A stretch of DNA of 63,780 bases from Candidatus Ornithoclostridium excrementipullorum. GTDB taxonomy: Bacteria; Bacillota; Clostridia; Christensenellales; UBA3700. Position numbers and translations under genes: made by a program. The notes below the pieces were generated by a model that did no database searches, was not told where the DNA came from, and worked only from the letters and a program-made list of their open reading frames with translations. Position 1 is the stretch's first letter. Each line of letters starts with the position of its first letter. This document shows positions 60,386 through 63,780 of the stretch, one piece after another. The stretch lies in NCBI GenBank assembly GCA_018716085.1, contig DVKK01000014.1:1-63780 (forward strand), written 5' to 3'.

Positions 60386-62692
60386 TTACCGCCGCTTTCC
60401 CTGCCGTCTGCGGCGCACGGCGACGACCGTTACCGCGACCGCCGCGGCGATGAGGACGACTCCTCCCGTAACGCCGAGCGCTATCGCCGTCTCGGGCTCG
60501 ACAAAGAACTTATCGTATTCGGTGACGGTGCCGTACATCGTTTCCGGGATCTCGGGAAGCTGCCACAGCGCCGCTCCGTCGTTGCCCCCGCAATATATGC
60601 GTATCACGTTTACGCTGCGTGCGGCGACCGTCGTTGCGATCCTGCCGTTTTCCGCCGAGCCCTCCCTGCTTTGCGGTACGACCGTGGTGCTGCCGGGCTC
60701 GTTGCAGGCAGCCTTTACCCCGTCTATATAAAGCATGGACCAGCCGTTGACGTCGCCGTAGCCGCTCACGTCCAGCGACACTTTCCGCTCATGAGAAGAT
60801 TCGTTGACGAGCTTGACGTATATCACCCCGTTTCCCTTATCGGCGGTAACGGAAGTCTTGACGTCGGCGTTCTCCTCCGTTTCCACGTACACCGATCCGG
60901 TGTTGTTGGAATACAGCAGCTGCACGTAATAATTAGGCGTCAGCACTATGTTCTGCGAATCGAACCATATCAGATTTATGTCCCAGCACTGCGCGTTTAT
61001 CTTCGCGAACGTCGGCGCGTAGGAAGCCCACTTGACTATATCGCCGTTTCTTTCGAGCGACGTAAGATATCCCGCTTCCTCCACGGCAGCCCAGATATTG
61101 TTTTTCGTGACGTAGCTGCCTATGCCCCAACAGGTGGCGGCATACTCTCCGACGAACACCTGCGCGCCGTCACGATCGTAGGAATCGTAACGGTCGTTGT
61201 TCTGAAACAGCTTGTTGCCGCTCGTGTAGTAATGCTCGTCCACGATCGTGTCCGGATACTTATCGTTTATTATCTCCCAGGACTCGTCGATATAGTCGCC
61301 CGAAAACTGGTAAGACGCGCTGGATATCACCGTGATCTCGGGATACGCCTCCTTGACCGCATTGTACAGGGCGTCGAAGTTGCGCCAATAGACAAGTCCC
61401 CAGTTTTCGTTGCCGAGCCCTATATATTCCAGTCCGAACGGCTCGGGATGTCCGTTCGCGGCTCTCAGCGCTCCCCACTCCGTATCGACGGAGCCGTTGC
61501 AGTATTCGATCAGATCAAGTACGTCGCCGACGTATGCGTCGAACTCCTCCGTCCCGGGGCGCAGAGCGAACTTGTCAAGATATGCGTTCCAATCCGCCTC
61601 CGATATCTTGCCGTGCAAATAGTCCGCCTCGTAGTCGCGGTAATCGGGATCGAACTCGAACTGACATATCATCCCGACGTTGAGAATGGGCAAAGGCTCC
61701 GCGCCGAGATCTTCGCACAGCTGCAGATACTCGTGGTATCCGAGAGCGAACGTGTTGTTGTAACTCTTGCCTATCGACTCGTCGCGCCAGATATTGTTTG
61801 CCTGCTCCCTCTCTTCGAGCGGACCTATCGTGTTCTTCCACGAAAACAGCCTCGACAGATCGTCGCCTTCGGCAAGGCATCCCCCGGGGAAGCGGATAAA
61901 GCCCGGATTGAGATCGGCTATCGCTTCATACAGATCTTCGCGCAGGGAAACGTATTTCCACTCGTCGCTCCCGTAACCGTACGAATCTTTCGGGACCAGC
62001 GACACGAAATCCAATTCGACGCTGCCCTTTTCTCCGAAATACAGGTACAACCCTCCGTCCCTGTCGTATTCCGATACGAGCGTGACCTCATACCTGCTCC
62101 ACCCGTCATACGCGCTGACGGTTTCGTCGTCCGCGCCGATCGGAACGGTATCGCTCAGATCGCTCCCGTCGGCTCCGCCGAGCCGCGCGCTCATCTCGCC
62201 CGCATACCCGTCCAGCCCGCGGGCGTAAAAGGACAATACATACTCTCCGCCCTCGTCGAAGCCCATGTCGGGCGTCTGCGCCAATGCCGCATTGTAGTCT
62301 TCCGTGAGATAGTCGTAATATTCGGGATATCCGATATTCCCGAGCATTCCGCCGCCCTCTCCGACCGACAGCGACAGATAGTGCGTATTATTCTCATTGA
62401 GAGGATCGTCCGTAGCTATCTCCGCTTCCGTACCGTCGAAAACCCATGCGGCGCAGTGGTCGGGCGCATATTCGAAACTTCCGTTCTGCACAAGCTCCGA
62501 CACCAATCCTCCGTCGCCGGCATACGAGATATCTTCGAGAAAAAGTCCGTACATATCGGGATTGACCGCAACGCCTTCGTTCGCGCTGTCGATCGTGAGA
62601 GTTATGACCGAATCCGAATCGCATCCTGCCGCAGTAAACGCAAGCGCGATCGCAATGACCGCCGAGATCGCGGCAACCGAAAACCTTTTCAT
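60386..62692 (-). CDS. Surface-anchored GH51 alpha-L-arabinofuranosidase
   Basis: 768 residues, start ATG 62692 with SD CGGAGG. Signal peptide with lipobox-like FTAAGC (Cys about 24). A CBM-like beta region (about 90-215) precedes the GH51 TIM barrel: FIRFPGGCLAEGDD, acid/base Glu in IGLGNENWG (about residue 428), nucleophile Glu in VFVGEYA (about residue 513). A C-terminal beta-sandwich follows. The protein ends with a membrane helix (ALGVTGGVVLIAAAVAVTVVAV) and RRRRQGKRR. GH51 enzymes remove arabinose side chains from arabinoxylan and arabinan. Most are intracellular, so export with a C-terminal anchor is notable; the enzyme would act at the cell surface. Confidence 0.93.
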   Translation of the reverse strand: MKRFSVAAISAVIAIALAFTAAGCDSDSVITLTIDSANEGVAVNPDMYGLFLEDISYAGDGGLVSELVQNGSFEYAPDHCAAWVFDGTEAEIATDDPLNENNTHYLSLSVGEGGGMLGNIGYPEYYDYLTEDYNAALAQTPDMGFDEGGEYVLSFYARGLDGYAGEMSARLGGADGSDLSDTVPIGADDETVSAYDGWSRYEVTLVSEYDRDGGLYLYFGEKGSVELDFVSLVPKDSYGYGSDEWKYVSLREDLYEAIADLNPGFIRFPGGCLAEGDDLSRLFSWKNTIGPLEEREQANNIWRDESIGKSYNNTFALGYHEYLQLCEDLGAEPLPILNVGMICQFEFDPDYRDYEADYLHGKISEADWNAYLDKFALRPGTEEFDAYVGDVLDLIEYCNGSVDTEWGALRAANGHPEPFGLEYIGLGNENWGLVYWRNFDALYNAVKEAYPEITVISSASYQFSGDYIDESWEIINDKYPDTIVDEHYYTSGNKLFQNNDRYDSYDRDGAQVFVGEYAATCWGIGSYVTKNNIWAAVEEAGYLTSLERNGDIVKWASYAPTFAKINAQCWDINLIWFDSQNIVLTPNYYVQLLYSNNTGSVYVETEENADVKTSVTADKGNGVIYVKLVNESSHERKVSLDVSGYGDVNGWSMLYIDGVKAACNEPGSTTVVPQSREGSAENGRIATTVAARSVNVIRIYCGGNDGAALWQLPEIPETMYGTVTEYDKFFVEPETAIALGVTGGVVLIAAAVAVTVVAVRRRRQGKRR

Positions 62693-62709
62693 AATTTCCT
62701 CCGTCTTCG

Positions 62710-62738
62710 ATTATACATCCTTTTTCGGTCCGTTGCAA
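62710..62738 (-). promoter_or_regulatory. Promoter of the GH51 gene
   Basis: Minus-strand TTGCAA (62733-62738), 17 bases, TATAAT (62710-62715). The predicted leader is only about 11 bases and consists mostly of the SD. Confidence 0.8.
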
Positions 62739-63036
62739 TCGCGAGACTATGTACTGAATATGGACTTTTCGGTAATATTATGGCGATACTTCCCGCTTCT
62801 TTCCGTCGCCTAAACATCCCGACAACGATGAAAGAGCCGCGTTTTCCGAATACATGTCGCAAATAACGCAAACTATGCCGAGCTTGAAGCCTCAGCCGCG
62901 ATTCGAAGGCGTTTTTTTGCGTCCGTAGTTCGCCGTCGGAAAACATCCTCATTTTACGCCGATCGCGTTTCCGGTCGCCGCAAGGACGGCATCGCCTACC
63001 GATCGCCAAAAATCCGTTATCCGTTCGCTGTTTTTG

Positions 63037-63065
63037 TTGCAATCGCCGCGCCGATGTAGTATAAT
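63037..63065 (+). promoter_or_regulatory. Promoter of tRNA-Arg
   Basis: TTGCAA (63037-63042), 17 bases, TATAAT (63060-63065); the tRNA begins at 63080. Confidence 0.85.
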
Positions 63066-63079
63066 CTTGTCACAGATTT

Positions 63080-63156
63080 GTTTCCGTAGCTCAGTAGGAT
63101 AGAGCGTTCGCCTCCTAAGCGAAAGGCCGTGGGTTCGAATCCCGCCAGGGACGCCA
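63080..63156 (+). tRNA. tRNA-Arg, anticodon CCU, with encoded CCA
   Basis: D stem GCTC/GAGC, anticodon stem TTCGC/GCGAA with loop CTCCTAA (anticodon CCT at 63114-63116), T arm GTGGG-TTCGAAT-CCCGC, CCA at 63154-63156. The acceptor stem is poor: 5' GTTTCCG against 3' CAGGGAC gives two G-U pairs and one C-A mismatch (63085 with 63147). The expected 3' partner would be CGGAAAC. The 3' end therefore seems to come from another tRNA gene brought by the integrated element. Confidence 0.9.
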
Positions 63157-63164
63157 GATTAAAC

Positions 63165-63205
63165 GCCGAAAACCATTGATTTATCAGGGTTTTCGGCTTT
63201 TCTTA
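63165..63205 (+). terminator. Terminator downstream of tRNA-Arg
   Basis: Perfect 10-base arms GCCGAAAACC and GGTTTTCGGC with a 13-base loop, then TTTTCTT. Confidence 0.85.
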
Positions 63206-63241
63206 TTTTCTCCGATTGCCTGAACATCCGAAAGATAAGGC

Positions 63242-63418
63242 CCTTGCTAACGGCCTTGCTAACGCGATTTCCGAGGATTGCAAAGAAAGGCGGCTGCTCT
63301 GTGTTCAAAGCCTTCTTTTCATGTCTGCTAATTTTGTTAGCAAGGATCGTGTAGATTTGCAAACAAATCGAGGTGCTTTGCAAACACGACCTCAAAACCT
63401 GCAAAAAAACCTGCTAAC
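63242..63418. repeat. Arm-type integrase binding repeats
   Basis: CCTTGCTAACG occurs twice in tandem with a 12-base period (63242-63252, 63254-63264), once inverted as GTTAGCAAGG (63336-63345, itself part of a TGCTAA/TTAGCA inverted repeat), and once as CCTGCTAAC (63410-63418). Spacing and variety fit arm sites of a tyrosine integrase or its excision factor. Confidence 0.55.
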
Positions 63419-63504
63419 AAAAAAAGTGATTGGTCATAATACAATCCCGTTCAAAAGAAGAAAGCCCCTCATAAAATGAGAGGCTTTCTTTGCTGGGCCT
63501 GCTC

Positions 63505-63780
63505 TTACAGAGCACTGACAATTTGCTTTAAGAGCGCAGCGGTCTCAGGGTTTTTGAGAAGTTCAAGGATTTTTGCCGTATCACTTTCGGGAGTTGTTGT
63601 GCCGGTTTCCTTTTCCTCAATCTCCTGAATAGCTGGTTCTGGAGCTTTCGCTTGAGAATAAAATGCGTCCTCAAACCGCTGTGCGTTAATGCAGCGATCC
63701 TCATCAATGATGTGGGAATAAACATCTGCCACCATCTTCATTTGTGCATGGCCAGAATCACCCTGGACTGCTTTCATATC
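63505..63780 (-). CDS. Tyrosine-type site-specific integrase, C-terminal part
   Basis: Runs off the right edge; about 92 codons are visible and end at the stop at 63505. The visible part contains VQGDSGHAQMKMVADVYSHIIDEDR, which holds the box II His of GHAQ and the catalytic Tyr of VYSH found near the end of phage and ICE integrases from gut Firmicutes. A Gln/Glu/Thr-rich tail and a last helix (ILELLKNPETAALLKQIVSAL) follow. It is oriented toward the tRNA-Arg attachment site. Base composition is lower in G+C than the neighbouring host genes, as expected for acquired DNA. The N-terminal arm-binding and core domains are not in the window. Confidence 0.9.
   Translation of the reverse strand, partial: DMKAVQGDSGHAQMKMVADVYSHIIDEDRCINAQRFEDAFYSQAKAPEPAIQEIEEKETGTTTPESDTAKILELLKNPETAALLKQIVSAL

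Larger units (their letters stand above)
62693..63079. other. Intergenic region of 387 bases
   Basis: Contains the GH51 promoter on the minus strand and the tRNA promoter on the plus strand. Between 62760 and 63030 I see no gene, repeat or RNA structure. Confidence 0.55.
63157..63504. other. Attachment-site region of 348 bases, no gene seen
   Basis: Starts with the tRNA terminator and then carries four copies of a TTGCTAAC-type motif and two TTTGCAAAC copies. A plus-strand frame at 63216-63479 has no ribosome binding site and is not called. Confidence 0.55.
63129..63780. mobile_element. Left end of an integrated element at tRNA-Arg
   Basis: A tyrosine integrase gene points toward the tRNA and repeated short motifs lie between, the usual layout at an attachment site of a phage or integrative conjugative element. 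The exchange point is probably in or just after the T arm, since the bases after it no longer match the tRNA 5' acceptor strand. The other end and the element type are outside the window. Confidence 0.7.

Noticed and set aside
63242-63264. Tandem TTGCTAACG copies considered as the start of a CRISPR array
   Set aside because: The unit is only 12 bases with no spacers of constant length and no cas genes nearby.
63216-63479. An 87-codon plus-strand frame in the attachment region
   Set aside because: No ribosome binding site, and its codons are made of the repeated TTGCTAAC motifs, which are better explained as integrase sites.

Overview
The window looks like a chromosomal segment of an anaerobic, gut-type member of the Clostridia. 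The evidence is a complete Rnf ferredoxin:NAD+ oxidoreductase operon, a pyruvate:ferredoxin oxidoreductase, a rubrerythrin, the Firmicutes-type order ecfA1-ecfA2-ecfT-truA-rplM-rpsI, and textbook sigma-A promoters (TTGACA-like, almost always a 17-base spacer, then TATAAT-like) with AGGAGG ribosome binding sites. Genus-level placement (for example Christensenellales/Borkfalkiaceae-like lineages) is a guess and cannot be settled from this sequence alone.

Layout from left to right. 1-4000: three lipoprotein genes on the minus strand, two of them with InlB-type B-repeats (one cut by the left edge, one with BspA-type leucine-rich repeats). 4100-12150: plus-strand genes for rubrerythrin, a lipoprotein with a glycosidase-like barrel, and then a Gx transporter gene leading the Rnf operon in the order C-D-G-E-A-B, closed by a strong terminator. 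12300-32320: a 20-kb minus-strand unit made of a 3346-residue lipoprotein built from about nine modules of roughly 280 residues, a 3106-residue MBG-repeat surface protein with a C-terminal membrane anchor, and a YhcH-family sugar anomerase. 32500-33970: a small membrane protein and, on the minus strand, a complete but tiny transcription unit for a 21-residue peptide. 33966-39560: a heterodimeric ABC exporter and a MATE efflux pump. 39880-44420: the ECF transporter core, truA and the L13/S9 ribosomal protein genes.

44550-51480: pyruvate:ferredoxin oxidoreductase, a flavin-reductase-like protein, and a MarR regulator with a MATE pump under a strongly palindromic operator. 51490-56200: a minus-strand operon with short overlaps or gaps (MFS sugar-type transporter, ComEC-like metallo-beta-lactamase, a shikimate-kinase-like protein without a P-loop, a glutamate-5-kinase-like protein, and a deoxyinosine-type DNA glycosylase). 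56290-62740: a FN3/GLUG lipoprotein, an XRE regulator paired with a degenerate kinase-like protein, and a surface-anchored GH51 arabinofuranosidase. 63040-63780: a tRNA-Arg(CCU) whose 3' half does not match its 5' half, followed by the left end of an integrated element with an integrase gene running off the window.

How the genes work together: PFOR makes reduced ferredoxin from pyruvate and Rnf uses it to pump ions and reduce NAD+, which fits a fermenting anaerobe; rubrerythrin handles peroxide. GH51, the YhcH anomerase, the MFS transporter and the many very large surface proteins suggest life on host or plant glycans. The least explained parts are the giant two-protein surface operon, the 21-residue peptide gene, the operon with two unusual kinase-fold proteins, and the chimeric tRNA at the element boundary.
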